The translations under genes were made by a program, and so were the position numbers. From Impatiens glandulifera (taxonomy: Eukaryota; Streptophyta; Magnoliopsida; Ericales; Balsaminaceae), in the NCBI RefSeq assembly GCF_907164915.1, contig NC_061867.1, positions 22,181,202 through 22,245,201 on the forward strand: a stretch of 64,000 bases of DNA, written 5' to 3'. Shown piece after piece: positions 40,749 through 53,089 of this stretch. Within the stretch, counting starts at the first letter, position 1. Every line of letters begins with the position of its first letter. The notes beneath the pieces are model-generated. The model was not told where the DNA came from. It saw only the letters and a program-made list of their open reading frames with translations, and searched no databases.

Positions 40749-41900
40749 ATGGATGATCTTAAGACCCTACTCGAAGGGCTGACCCAACAATATGCCTCCA
40801 TGAATACTTCCCTGCAGCAACACATGACCGAACAGGCTGCCATGCATGCGACCCTTAAACAGCAGATGGTCGAACTGAGCAATAATATGGACAGAAGGTA
40901 TGCTGCTGGAAAAACCTTGACAGACATTGAAAAATGTGCGTTAAATAATGGCCAAGATTCCCGCACCCGATCCTATGATATTGCTTCTTGCTACCTTCAT
41001 CCAACCCGGCTCACAAATGTTAATATTCCTGAAATTGATGGGACTAATTTGGAGGGTTGGCTCTTATTTTCCGAGCAAGTCTTTAGGGTGAGCAAGACGA
41101 ATGATGCCACAAAGCTAGACATTGTCCGCACTCACGTCTCAAAAGAGGCAAGAACGTGGCATGAATCATATTTGCAGAATCGCAACCAAAAGGTAGCCTT
41201 GATGTGGGATGCATTAAAGAGGGATCTCTTGCTGCGATTCGGTCGCAAGCCCTTGTACAGCGCCAAGCCGCCGCTGCTTCCCAAACCATGCATTGTTAAC
41301 ACAGTCTGGCCGAGTACAAACCGGACGACCGATCCCAAGGAAGAGCGACGCTATACTTGCAATGAAAAATGGGAGCCCAATCATAGGTGCAAATCCAGAT
41401 TGTTCATGGCCCCGGCTAATCAGCAAGAAGTCCAAGAATGCGTTCAAGAACCCGTCCAAGAATCAGGTTTTTATGACTCACCTTTGCTGATTCAGACAAG
41501 GGACGAACGTGTCATTATTTTGCACACTTTCACGGTCCAACAAGGTACCCCTCGGTCGCGGGTCAACATAATACAAGGCAACCAGCTGGACAAGACCTTA
41601 GAAGATTATAATGTTGCTGCCAAGGTACAAATAAAGAGAAAAAACGAATGCCAAAATGTTTCACTTGTTTTTGAAGACACTCCTGAAAATTTCCAAGACA
41701 TAATCAAAGGGCTCAACCAGCAACCCAACAACCGACCACCAACCAGGAAGGTAGTTAGAAGACTTGGCTATGTTGTTGCACATGTGTTGCTGGTCTGGAT
41801 AAAGGACTGGGCTTGGTTGTTTGAAGACATTCTAGAGTATGCCCAGAAGAAAAATGGCCCTTTTGATGCACCTGGCATGTTGGGCCGGAGGAAGGACTGA
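40749..41900 (+). CDS. Gag-like protein of the LTR element (383 aa)
   Basis: An open frame starts MDDLKTLLEGLTQQYASM, 57 bases after the LTR. Residues 1-55 form a Gln/Met-rich probable coiled coil. Residues about 95-170 (IPEIDGTNLEGWLLFSEQVF to WDALKRDLLLRFG) are the retrotransposon gag domain. A CNEKWEPNHRC segment near residue 206 is a zinc knuckle, CX4X4HX..C type as in Gypsy gags. After it come about 170 residues without a recognisable protease DTGA/DSGA motif, ending GPFDAPGMLGRRKD. The frame is fully open, unlike the other transposon genes here, which suggests recent insertion or selection. The C-terminal part may be read-through of deleted pol sequence. Confidence 0.8.
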   Translation: MDDLKTLLEGLTQQYASMNTSLQQHMTEQAAMHATLKQQMVELSNNMDRRYAAGKTLTDIEKCALNNGQDSRTRSYDIASCYLHPTRLTNVNIPEIDGTNLEGWLLFSEQVFRVSKTNDATKLDIVRTHVSKEARTWHESYLQNRNQKVALMWDALKRDLLLRFGRKPLYSAKPPLLPKPCIVNTVWPSTNRTTDPKEERRYTCNEKWEPNHRCKSRLFMAPANQQEVQECVQEPVQESGFYDSPLLIQTRDERVIILHTFTVQQGTPRSRVNIIQGNQLDKTLEDYNVAAKVQIKRKNECQNVSLVFEDTPENFQDIIKGLNQQPNNRPPTRKVVRRLGYVVAHVLLVWIKDWAWLFEDILEYAQKKNGPFDAPGMLGRRKD

Positions 41901-42066
41901 TTGTGGAGCATGAAGACCGAGGGCTTCTAAGAAATGCGGTCTTAGACTCCGACACTTGCTAGACTTGCTGAAGTCCGACCGAATTCTTTAAAATATTGAG
42001 CATTCGCATTAGAGGCTCGGGAGGCTCGGCAGACCACGGTCTTTTTCGTCGAGGGCGACGAATTTT

Positions 42067-42077
42067 GAAGGGGGAGA
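42067..42077 (+). other. Polypurine tract
   Basis: GAAGGGGGAGA lies three bases before the 3' LTR, the expected position for plus-strand priming. Confidence 0.85.
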
Positions 42078-42080
42078 TAT

Positions 42081-42557
42081 TGTTATGGTCTAAAATCAAG
42101 GCTTCGGTCCTAGAATAAATTCCAGCAACCTTTCTCGGCACCCGGTCTCGGTCCTATGGTGCACACGGGCCAGATTTCTGTTTTGTTGTATTAATATTTT
42201 GTTTTGCTTTCCTTTTATATTTTACAAACCGAATTTTGTTATTTTCTTGTATTTGTTGTAACCGAATATTCTGGGGCAAGACATCACCTATATAAGGCTG
42301 GTCTTTTTTCCCCAAGGACCCATGAATGCAATAATGAAGATATGAACTTCGACCCCGTTCGTCTATTATTATTTACTATGGACTGTTTGGTATAGACCAA
42401 CAGTATATCTCTTCGCACTTTTGGTTCTTCTATCCCTCCCCCCAAATTCTCTATCAAAACTTTTCACTGCCCTTTGATTATAGAATTTTCACCGGTCCTA
42501 AGATCAAGAACTTGATTCTTGAACCCATAAACACATCTTACGAAACAAGTCGTAACA
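42081..42557 (+). repeat. 3' LTR of the gag-only element
   Basis: Starts TGTTATGG, ends GTCGTAACA, same length as the 5' LTR with few substitutions. Confidence 0.9.
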
Positions 42558-43323
42558 CATTATCAGTCACTTCATTACCTTCAATAGGGACATCAATATT
42601 GTTTTCTTCATCTTTTTTTCCGTTATCTAATTCATCCAAGCTTACAATCTCAAAATTTGCATCTATAACAAAAAAAAAATTAAAATGAAATTTTAGTAAC
42701 TTAATAAGTAATATAAGAAACAAAAATAGACACCATTATGTTAAGAGACTTTAATATTACATTATGTTAGCTCTTTTCTGAATGTCTCCAATTCATCTAT
42801 AACTAAAATCGGAAACTCATCTTCCGAAATCCAATCTTAAGTTGAACTAAACACCTTCAAATCAATTGGATCATAATTTTGAACTCTTGCATTTCTAACA
42901 ACAATATATAAATAAATCAAGTATAAAAATTAAAAAAGTATATATAATCAAAATGTAAAAATTAATTTAATATAGGAGACACACGGTGTACATTTGTATG
43001 CTCAAATATGCTCCAATTTCTCTCACAACCAGAAGAACTACAAGTTTGACTTAACCCATATACTGTTAACTTTTGTAGATTATGTGCACTGTTACCATAG
43101 TTTATCAATCATTCATCTATTTAAATAAAACACACGATAAATTATATCTGGGTTTGAGGTGGAACTTAAGGTAAATGAAAGGTGGAACTTGAGGTGAATG
43201 AAAAAGTTTGTCATTTTTAGTATCTAAAACTAAAAAATTGGTAATCTACCTACATGTAAATAGAAATAAGTAAAAACAATGAGAACCAAAAAACGGAAGG
43301 AGGGAACTGAGAGAGTGATAAGT

Positions 43324-43782
43324 AGAGATGGCAATGGGACAGTTCGGGGCGGGGAATGCATTTACCATCCCCGCCCCGTTTTTATTTCGGAGATTTTTTT
43401 AATACCATCCCCGCCTCGTTCGGTTTTGTTCAGTTTTGGGGAATCCCCGCGGGGCACCGTTAATAAAATATTATTAAAAAAATAAAAAATAATATACAAT
43501 AAAATTATATAAACGAATTTTTTAATATAATATATATTAAAATTTTATATTATTATAAAGAAATAAACTTACTACTCTTATAAAATATAATGAATAAATA
43601 AATATATTGGTGATTTAATATGTTTAATTATGTTTATAGTGTTTGGGGCGGAATCGGGATGAGATCGGGGCAAGGGACACAAATATCATTCTCGTCCCAT
43701 CCCTGTTCGATTTTGGGAAAAACCGTACCAAATGGGGCAATTCGGTTCGGTTTTTACGGGGCGGTTTTAAATTGTCATCCTT
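43324..43782. mobile_element. Mutator-like MITE, 459 bp, with 9-10 bp target duplication
   Basis: The ends are AGAGATGGCAAT and ATTGTCATCCTT, imperfect inverted repeats. They are flanked by AGTGATAAGT at 43314-43323 and 43783-43792. The 9-10 bp duplication points to the Mutator superfamily. The subterminal parts are GC-rich (GGGGCGGGGAATGCATTT) and the centre AT-rich. A second family member lies at 57451-57887. Confidence 0.85.
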
Positions 43783-43829
43783 AGTGATAAGTGAGAAAGA
43801 AGAGAAGTAATTTTTTATAAAAAAAATAT

Positions 43830-44000
43830 GATAAACCCGTTGGGCTAACCCGGGCTGTCTGATTTCCGATCCAATCGGCAAGTTGATCGGGTTAAAACTG
43901 GGTTGATTGTATTTCCGATTTTTTCATCAACCCAACTCGGTTTGACAACCGATTCACCGAGTTTTCCGGTCCAACCGACGGGCTGGGTTTCAAAATTATG
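43830..44000. repeat. Dispersed repeat rich in GGGTT/AACCC motifs
   Basis: Contains CCCGTTGGGCTAACCCGGGC, GATCGGGTTAAAACTGGGTT and CGGTCCAACCGACGGGCTGG. A short relative appears near 36538-36600. Class not known. (TA)n runs follow at 44038-44070 and 44214-44262. Confidence 0.5.
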
Positions 44001-44037
44001 CCTATAAAAGTCTGTATATAATAAATTATTTATTTCT

Positions 44038-44070
<33 letters not shown>

Positions 44071-44208
44071 TCCATTATGATAAAAAAAAATATTTATATA
44101 TAAATATATAACTTTGGGACTCTATAAATTAATTTTCATTTTTACCATATTTTCCTAATTAAAAAAGAGAAATTAAACAATAATATTAAATAAAAAAATT
44201 ATTTATTA

Positions 44209-44262
<54 letters not shown>

Positions 44263-44264
<2 letters not shown>

Positions 44265-45673
44265 TATAAATTTATTACAAATTGAATTATTTAGATTTCA
44301 TTCTTGAGACTATATTCTAATATGAGCAAATGTTAATTTTGATAGAAAGCATTATAAAGTGAACAAATTATCAGAGATTGATTTGATAAAATATGTAGTT
44401 GAAGATTTGAGAGTAAAATGAGAAAGGCGAAGGATGTAGAAGCAAAAAAAATAAAAATAATCCGATTATAAATTTTTGGTTAACTATTTTTAAACTAAGA
44501 ATGATGTTAATAATTTAATCTTTGAACAATAAGATATGAGCTTGATCCTTAATATGGTGATATGTGTGTGTGAATTTGAGAGTGGTGTTAATAATGAATC
44601 ATTGAAGGATAAAATATGATGATATATGTGAGTTTGGATTAGAGTAACAAATTGAGAGAATAAATGTTAATAATGTCCCATCCTTAAAGGAGAATATATT
44701 GTATATATGAGTGCAAATTTGAGAAAATAATGAAATTATAATTTTAATCTTAGAATGGTGTTCTCACGATAGAATTAATTGTTAATGGTTGATATAATTT
44801 GATAAAATTGCCTCTGAAACAAAAAGTTCCGGTCCTGGTGGTATTCTTGTATACATAATTGTTGAATAAAGCTAATAATAAAAAAGTGTTAAGATATTTT
44901 TACAAACTTGCAGAATGAATGTTCAATTCAATCCTTATTATATGGGAATATCATCATCAATATTCAGACTGAAATGATAATTTTTCGTCAATCAATTAGT
45001 GATAACCATTTGATATGGGATTTCTTGCAAGACAATGTCATCTTAAGAAAAAGATGGTACAATGACAAATTGGTTGGAATTTTAGCAGATTATAGTTAGG
45101 CTAATAATTTTGTTATAAAATTTTCAACATATTTATTTGATAGTGTTTAAGTACTATCATTCTTATTTAATTTCCAAATATAATTAACTAATTCAAGACA
45201 CTTATAATTCAACTTTTAATACTTAAATTTTACTTTTACTAGTTTTTTTTTTTTTTACTTATTATATTTGGTATTGTAAACAAAAACAAGTTTAAATCAA
45301 AATGAAAGGAGTGCAAGAAGCCTTAGCTATTAAACCTGTTATATAAGACCACAAAACAAAGTGTCCACTAACCAAAGAGCCTTTCCAAGACTTGGTGTTT
45401 CTTTGGAAATATACCTGTCTTTCTTGTCTTTTCTCAGCTATTATTATGGGACAAAGCATACACAAAATCAATCCTTGATCAATATTATGTTATCACACAA
45501 TATATATCTTATCTGATGCAAATATTCTAAATTACAACAGCATCATCATCATCATCATTTGATTGTGAACTCAAAACATCTCACAAAGATATGTTTCATC
45601 CAATCACTTGAGGATATACAGTTAATAACCTTTTAAACTTTACGTTCCTCGTGTAGTTTGTTTGTTGACCATA
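44263..45673. other. AT-rich spacer and probable 3' flank of the kinase gene
   Basis: No exon recognised. The last 150 bases before 45674 should hold the kinase 3'UTR on the minus strand. Confidence 0.4.
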
Positions 45674-46929
45674 TCAGCAAACTGTCCGACCATAACATAT
45701 CGATGCAATGTAGAGATTCTTTGACCATTTCTCCTGCAATAGTAGAAATATGCCTTAAGAATGTGATTCCAAATGAAACAATTGTTTTTGTCATATATCA
45801 TATCAAGTCTGAAAAAAAGAGCTTGTTTGATTGAACTAGGGTTATTTGGAAATAATTAAAGTGAGTTGTTTAAATCAAATGACCAAAATGCCCTAACTAT
45901 TTTAAAATGTAAGGGTTATTTGGTTAATTATTGAATAATTTGATTGATAATGGGAGATAAGTGGTTATTTGAGCTATTTAAAAAAAAAAAACTTCATCAA
46001 ACAAGAGCAATGTTTAATTTGTATCCGAATTATTCAGATCAGATCAAACAACAGAAAGTGTTTCCAATGTGAAAATTTTACCTTCACATGTGTGCTAGGA
46101 AAAGCAGAGGTGCGGAGTGTTTCTTGAGTCTCGTCCACAACTTTTCGTTTGGGTACACTAAGAATTAAAGCTGCTTGGTCATTAGTAGCAGCCATGGAAG
46201 TTATCCTGTAACCGCTTTCCCACCTCCGATGAATACCATCACTAGGGTACATAAAATCAAGCTCCACAACCTGGTCGGAGTAGCCAGCATTTCTAGACAT
46301 CACTACCGCCCAACGATCCCCAGCTGTAGTCATCGAAGTGACGTGGAAACCTTCTTTCCATTTTTTATTGATCCACTTGAACGGAAATGATTCACTCACT
46401 TTATACGACTGTTGGGTGAATGGAGTGCCTGAAAGCAACAATATGATCAATCATGGATGATACAAAAGCTATGCATGAGATCAAACCTAAATCATTTTGC
46501 AAATATAAATAAAGGCCCCAGATTGAAATCATAATCTTTGTATCTATTCAAATTCCCAATTATATTAAGCCATAAGAAGTAAGAATTGTGCAGAATTAAC
46601 CAAAAATTTCAATGTTATTTCCCGTACATATTTTATCCTTTGCTATTCATCTCAATGGCAAGAACTTCCCTAATTGGTGATCAAGCACCAAACCCTTCCC
46701 AACAACCCCATTAATAAGAAAAAAGAGAATAAACAATTGTTATTTTATCACAATCACTACTCCATTGAAAAATTGCCAAAGTAAAAATTGAAAATGATTT
46801 TTATTTTGTTTGGTACAAAAAAATTTTGTATCATCAGGATCATGAATCAAGTATACAAATAATTTCTAGATCATGATCTAGATTACATGTGTACATTTTA
46901 GTTTCGTTTTCAACTTGTTTGATGTCTGG

Positions 46930-46967
<38 letters not shown>

Positions 46968-49900
46968 ATGAGGTTTGTTTGAAGAAAAAGTAAATTATTT
47001 TGGATTATTTAGGCTAAATAACTAAAATATCCTTTAAATTTAACATTGTAGAATTTATCCAAATAACCCTTCATCAAATGATATTTAAGAAAAAGTCTTG
47101 CTTTTTTATATCACTGTGATCTTTGACAAACACACGAAAACTTGATACCAATACAGCCAATATTCATAACTAAACTGATATATACTCGATTGTATATGAA
47201 GTCTAGAGAAAGATTTAACCAACCTTTAGACATGACAACCAACGAACTCCCATTAGATGAGCCAGCTAAAGAACTAATATAGAAATTCTTTTCCCAATGC
47301 TCCATTATCCAATCCTGATTGATAGATATCAGTAAGAATAAATTTTAAAAAAAGGGTAAAACAGATTTAACAAATAACAAGAAAATTATTATATCACTTA
47401 TAAAAATAATGACCTTATGCAGGAACACAGTTGAGAGTTCATACACTTGGGAAGTGAAACCTGTACCAGCATCCATGATCAATGCCCACAAGTTTTGTGC
47501 AGAAGCCACACAGCTGATATGCAAACCATCTTCATTACCCTTATCCACATGTTGACGCAGCCTTGAATCCGTAACATTATAATGATACCTGACAGTTACA
47601 AGCATTTTTAGTAATGAAAAGATAACCTCATCGGAAATATAAGGAGTTACCTTTGTTTCATAGGACGTCGTGCATTATAAACCGATATCCATTGAGTAGC
47701 AGGACTACCAAGTCGCAGTTTCTTCTTTGGTTGTTCTTCTTCTTCCAAATTTATAAGCAGTCTTCCCCTTTTCTGCCCAACCTGAACAATGCAAAATAAA
47801 AATTTAGTGTCTTTTGAAGAGCCTTAAGCATTAAGTGCATGCAAAATGAGCACGAACCTTAAGGGCGCCATCAGTTCTTATAGGTCTTTGCGATGTAACT
47901 GGGTCAATCAAACTGTCGAAAAAGGATATCAACTTGGAATAATTTGGTTCCTCGTCAAATCTCATATTTGTTATAGCTTCAAGGAACTGTTTGAAAGGTG
48001 GTGGACAAAAGCAACACATCAGCTCTGGAGATGTAGCCATTTTCTTTTTGCAAACAAGAAAGCTTTTGTTGTCACCCTGCATATAAACAAACAACAAACA
48101 GAAGAGTCCTCATTAAAGCTTCATTGCTTTAGTATTCATGTGGAACTGGGAATGATGATGACAATGATCCTTCTTTCTCTTTTTTGTGAGACCAGGGTTT
48201 TTTCTCCTAGGAATTTAACATGAGACATCGGACTCTTAATTCAAGATTCTTACCACTTCAGCTGAATGGGTTATAACAGTGATCATTCTACTTTACCTGA
48301 TAGCCTTGCCATGGAAGTCTTCCCTTGATTAGGAATATAAGGGTGTACGCCAATGACTCAAGATCATCCCTTCTACTTCCTGTCCTGCCTAAATGTGCAT
48401 GTGCACTTGCATATCTTATTGTGCCCCTGTTGAAGAAAGTCATTAGTCATTGTCCAGGAAAATGTAGTGACATCAATACTTTTTCTTTTTTGAGACTAGG
48501 GTTTTTTTCTCTGGAGAAGGCTCACACAACATCCCATTGCCAGGTACCATGAACCATCACTTAAATCATAGCACTTTCAGTGAGAATCAAACTTTAATAA
48601 TTAACATTCTGCTCACCTAAATATATCAGGGCGCTGATCATATTCAACGTGCTTCCCTGTTGAGGCATCCTTCCATCTAGATGCTGTATCAACAAAATGT
48701 TTCATGTAATCATGAATAAATAAAAAGTGAAATAACTGAAAGCAATATGATAGAGCTTTGGGAAAGACAGCCTACCCAAACCAAGATCGATAAGATAAAG
48801 CTTCTTCTCTTCAGCTGTTCCAGGTTGACCAAGTAAAAAGTTCTCAGGCTTCACATCTCCATGCACAAATCTTTGCAGTTAAGTAAAAGAAAGATATATA
48901 AATGTTAACCGAAGGACTACACAAATTGGTAATGAAATTTTGTCCGGGAATTGTTGGTAATAAGGACCTACCCTTTCATGTGAAGTTTTTCGAGAATTGC
49001 TATTGCCTCCACTGCTATACAAGCCGCCATATTTGGTGGCATCCTGTTGCAAGCAAAAGAACACACAATGCACACAAGATGTAACAATGAGAAATGGCTA
49101 GTACCTCTAAGGGAAAGAAAGTGACAAATATTTGTCTTACAATTGGCCTAATGAATTCCAAACATCCCAAAGACTGGGTCCAAGTATGTCCATGACCTGA
49201 AACATTTACATAAAAAATTTCAGAAACAATTAATGAAGTGGACACAATCTTGATTGAGAAGTTTCTATATTAAAACTCACCAAGATATAAAAATCTCCTA
49301 TTCGACCCTTGTAATGCACCCTTGGTATCCCATAGCATCCATTCAAGTTGCTTTATTCACAAAGAAAATGAAGAGCGGGAAAATAGTGAGAAAAAACCCT
49401 TCTTATACAAAATAAGACTGGCCCCAATTGGAAATCTTTATTAATGTTTTTGTATTCACATCCAGATTCAAACACAAAAATGTTTGGTAACTAAACTTAG
49501 TCACAGCCAGATTCAAAATGTTATTTATTTTTTGTATCTGGTTCGGATCCAATGCAAAAACAGATTCAAAAGTCTTTCCCAATGGAGCCATTGTGTTAGA
49601 AGTAAAACCGGCCTTTAGAAGTGCACACCTATATACTTGCCACTCAAATGGCGGGCCATAGTTACACCCCTTGCTATTCCTGTGCTCAAACTTTAATGCT
49701 ACCTGAGGGAACAATGAATTATTATACTAAGGAATTTCGTCAACCACAGTTAAAACCAAAAAGAAATTACCTCAAGTGCATCAGCTCCTGTTCTCTCCGT
49801 TCCGCCACTTACCCTTCTTCCAACATAAACTTGACCAAAACCACCCTTACCCAGTTTTCTTTCTGTCTTGTATATAGGAGAATTACCAACTTGCACCTGC

Positions 49901-50453
49901 AACAACAACAGAAGTCCAATTAGAGCCCTAAAAATGACAATTAATCTATGCTGAATCTTGAGGATATCAAAATGAGAAATAACAATGAAAATATAAATAT
50001 ATTTTTTCACTTGTTAGTACATAAAACCAAAATGAGTAAAAAAGAAAATACCCTATCAGGCACAGGAGTAGCATTCGAATCTTCATCCACCCCCAAATTC
50101 TTGTCCGCATTTCCCCCCTCCATAGCAACTGCTTTAACTGCAACACCCTGGACTCCGTTTAATACTGGTTCTTGAGCAACTGGAAGGATCTCACAAGGTG
50201 GCTCAGGGCCTAGATCTACCAACCTAACCCCTCTTCCTCTTCCAGCAGCAGCTGGCCTCACAGGTATAGCCGCCGAAGGCCCTTTCGCTACAGGTGGAGC
50301 ATTAGCCCCTCTTCCTCTTCCACCACCAACTCTTCTTCTAGTTCTATTAGGAGCAGGTGCAAGCCAATTCTCCTCCTTATCAACTGGTTGAGGGACAGAC
50401 TGAAGATCATCAAGACGTTTTGATCTCCGGGGTCCACTTCTCAACTCTGGCAT
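45674..50453 (-). CDS. MLK: MUT9-like protein kinase, casein kinase 1 superfamily (704 aa, 15 coding exons)
   Basis: Exons: 50453-50052, 49896-49771, 49702-49629, 49350-49281, 49196-49141, 49043-48972, 48870-48776, 48683-48617, 48426-48297, 48076-47858, 47781-47651, 47588-47414, 47314-47224, 46428-46082 and 45733-45674. All joins are GT..AG and in frame. Residues 1-134 are a basic, RGRG-rich tail starting [18 protein letters not shown]. The CK1-type kinase domain has the glycine loop [11 protein letters not shown] (about 150-160), VALK lysine (about 180), HGDVKPEN (about 270-277) and DLG (about 295-297), with CK1-style HGD and DLG in place of HRD and DFG. The C-terminal half ([18 protein letters not shown] to ICYGRTVC) is the conserved MLK extension. 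Arabidopsis homologues (MLK1-4, also PPK or AEL) are nuclear Ser/Thr kinases that phosphorylate histone H3 and act in light, clock and ABA signalling. Length and all motifs indicate a functional gene. Confidence 0.95.
45820..46009. mobile_element. MITE-like element in the last intron of the kinase gene
   Basis: Left end GAGCTTGTTTGATTGAACT and the reversed right end TTGCTCTTGTTTGATGAAGT are imperfect inverted repeats. Length about 190. It lies within intron 46081-45734. Confidence 0.55.
46933..46976 (+). repeat. 44-base poly-G run in a kinase intron
   Basis: An unbroken run of 44 G, preceded by GGGGA, inside intron 47223-46429. In the transcript (minus strand) this is poly-C. The length is exceptional in such AT-rich DNA and may be partly an assembly artefact. 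Confidence 0.9.
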
Positions 50454-51125
50454 TGTAACCCATGCAAAATCACAATCCACCCAATTTCTTCATCACCACT
50501 TTACACATCCCTGTAAACTAATTTACAAATCATCAAAAACTAAAATAGTAACCAAAACTACTGTCATCTTGCATGTTTCTGATACTCTTCATATAATACA
50601 AATGAAATGCCAAGAAACCCAAATAAGTACAAACCCATTAGACCATCTACAGTCTATTTAAAACTGATCAAGAAAACAAATATACCACCATCAACAACCA
50701 TTAAGAAACGAACTTTTAACATGATCGGTTGCAAAAACTGAAGCATCCATCCAATCAAACGAGTTTAAAAAACTTTCAATCAGTATACCGATCATCATTT
50801 CTGGTAATAAAAAGACAGATCGTACCTGGAAGAAATCAAAAGGAGAAAGATCGGTGACAAGAAGTTGAAGAATCGATGCATTCAATAAAAAAGGTATCAG
50901 TCGATCGGTATCAGATCCTCCATCGGTCCATTTAACATATAAGTTTGAGTTGATAAAGTTGAGAATAGTTATTGATTGAAGATTTGGAGTGCAAGAATGG
51001 ATGATTTTAGGTTGAGATTTGGGAGAAAAACTGTATTGTGATTATCGATGTGTTGTCTTCTCGGCCTAGACTGCTATCTCTCTTTCTCTTTCTCTTTCTC
51101 TCTCCTATCTTTTCTTTTCTATAAT
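50454..51125 (-). promoter_or_regulatory. 5'UTR with a leader intron and CT-rich start region of the kinase gene
   Basis: A donor CCAG|GTACG (exon end 50826) and acceptor TTTACAG|GGATG (exon restart 50510) define a probable 5'UTR intron, 50825-50511. Upstream, a pyrimidine/purine microsatellite (CTCTTTCTCTTTCTCTTTCT on the plus strand, about 51076-51120) is common around plant transcription starts. The transcription start is inferred to lie near 51050-51100. Confidence 0.55.
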
Positions 51126-52760
51126 TTCCCTCTTAATATAAATATATATATATATATATAAAAGCTTCTCCGGTTCAAACCGTTTGGCTTTTTTTCACGG
51201 AAAAAGCATAGAATACGTGGCCTTGTAAAACTCCTATAAAATCATTCTAATAATGTGATATAATAAAACATTTAATATGTTGTGAATAAATTAACATTAA
51301 TTTAAACTTTTTTTTTCAGCTAACAGTTTTATGTATAAATACTTATTATTGTGATAATTATGTTGATGCAAGCTTTAATATTTAAAAGTATATTATGATA
51401 AGTTATATAATTAAGAGTTATTTGGAGGGGTGAAATTGGCATTAGAATTAGAATTTAATTTTAATTATTATGTTTGAAAAATATTTAAAAAAATAATATA
51501 TATTATATATATTATTAAGATATTTATTTTACAGTTTAAAGAAAATAGTATCTAGGATTTGATTCTCATTTAAAAAAGAATATTGGTTGACATGTTAATT
51601 GACTAAATAAAATAATATATTAATTTAGTATTTATATTGATTTAATATTTTAAATTTTTAAATTTTAAATAAAATATAAAATATTTATTTAATAGGTTTT
51701 TAATTAAAAAATTTATATACTATTTCAAAATATTAATTTTTTAAATTAAAAATATATATAATATTTCAAAATGTTAACATTTTAAACTAAGATGTTGTTA
51801 GGATTCGGGTTTTTTAACAAACCCTACTATTTTAATATTAAAATAATAATTTTTTTTCTTATTTATCCTTTTTATTAATTATAAATTTTCATTTTTTTTT
51901 CTAAATATTTAATATTTAAAATATAAATTTAAAATGAAAAAGGTATTTTAGTCTTTTTAAAAATTATTTTAAAAGATTGGATAGATAAGAAGTGATTTAG
52001 TGGTGATTAAAAAAAACTTACAAAAATAAGGCCTTAAAAATATATCAGCACTATAATTTTTTAAATAAAAATAATAATATATCAATCATAAATAAATATT
52101 GGTATTAAGATTCTAAAACAAAAAAAAAGGTGAAATTGAAAATTAGAAAAATATATTGACTCCATTGAAATTCAAATTTTAATTACAATGGTAAATATGA
52201 GATGATCTATCAAATTTAAAATTGAAATTAAAGAGTAATTAATTTAAACAAATAAAAAAACTCAAATCTTAGAACTTCTAATGCAAAGTCGATAATCACT
52301 CCACTAATTGGATTTCTATTGATTATTCAATTTAATATAAATTATTTACCAATCTCTAAAGAAAACCTCCATCATTATAAAATATTTTATTGACTCAATC
52401 TAATATCTAAGAAAGTTATTTCAGCAGATTTAAATTATTTTTTTATGATTTTATTTACAATCATAATTAAAAAAATATATTGTGTGATTAGATTAGATAA
52501 AAATTTGTTCAATTTAAAAAAAAAAAGTTATCAATATTTTTATCCACATTTTATATTATATTTTTTTACCCTTTTAATTACCCTTATTTTGTTTATCTTA
52601 ATTAAATTGTTTAAGATATTATTAAGTTTGGTAAGGGTAAGTTTATATAAAAAAAAGTGTAAATATTTTTTTTTTTTTGTTAGTATTTGTTATTTTAATT
52701 TATAAGTATAAATATATGAATTATTTTATTATTTATACTTTAAGTTTAAACTATTTTTTG
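51126..52760. other. AT-rich spacer
   Basis: No gene or complete element recognised. A (TA)n run sits at about 51141-51160. Low-complexity TTTTAAAT-type motifs dominate. Confidence 0.4.
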
Positions 52761-53089
52761 ATTTTTGGTGCACCGCAGGGACCCTTCCGTGAAGGGTGCG
52801 AAAATAGTTTATATTTAAAATATCCGTTATGGATCAGGTGGGGTTTGTATATTCGGGACGGAGATGGTAATGCATTTTCCGAACTGAATCGCCTCTTTAT
52901 GGCTTGGGGATGGAATATAGCTCACCCCGACTCTCACACCTTATTAGACTTGTCCTCGTCTTTAAATCTTTTACAGAATACCATAAAAGATCAAATTCAA
53001 TATAAACATAGTTGTTGGTAGTAAATTTTTTAACTAACAAAAAAAAATTAAGATATTTTTAGAGAAAATTGAGGATAAAGAGACTCTAG

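Larger units (their letters stand above)
40216..42557 (+). mobile_element. Short LTR retrotransposon carrying only gag, 2342 bp, TSD CATTA
   Basis: Two 477-bp LTRs (40216-40692 and 42081-42557), both TGTTA..ACA, differ at only scattered positions. A perfect 5-bp duplication CATTA flanks the element (40211-40215 and 42558-42562). A primer-binding site complementary to initiator Met-tRNA (40697-40708) and a polypurine tract (42067-42077) are in place. The interior holds a 383-codon gag-like ORF and no protease, reverse transcriptase, RNase H or integrase, so it must be mobilised in trans. The gag zinc knuckle resembles Ty3/Gypsy elements. It sits in the last coding exon of a hAT remnant. Confidence 0.93.
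40173..43135 (-). pseudogene. hAT transposase C-terminal remnant, split by an LTR element
   Basis: On the minus strand, about 43130-42980 reads LQKLTVYGLSQTCSSSGCER then NWSIFEHTN, the hAT dimerisation region. About 42900-42770 continues with YDPIDLKVF and WISEDEFPILV, and about 42670-42563 with the acidic tail NFEIVSLDELDNG. The tail runs straight into the LTR element at 42557 and resumes beyond its other end at 40215 with CDYFGETDFDE and a stop (40175-40173). Thus the last exon was intact when the LTR element inserted. Stops elsewhere and a missing N-terminus show it is dead now. Confidence 0.8.

Noticed and set aside
41083..41459. Minus-strand ORFs within the gag region
   Set aside because: Shadows of the gag frame with no independent support.
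52770..53030. 114-codon plus-strand ORF (about 52677-53021) as a gene
   Set aside because: Part of it resembles the reverse of the GC-rich MITE end (GATGGTAATGCATTTTCCG) and the rest has no recognisable domain.
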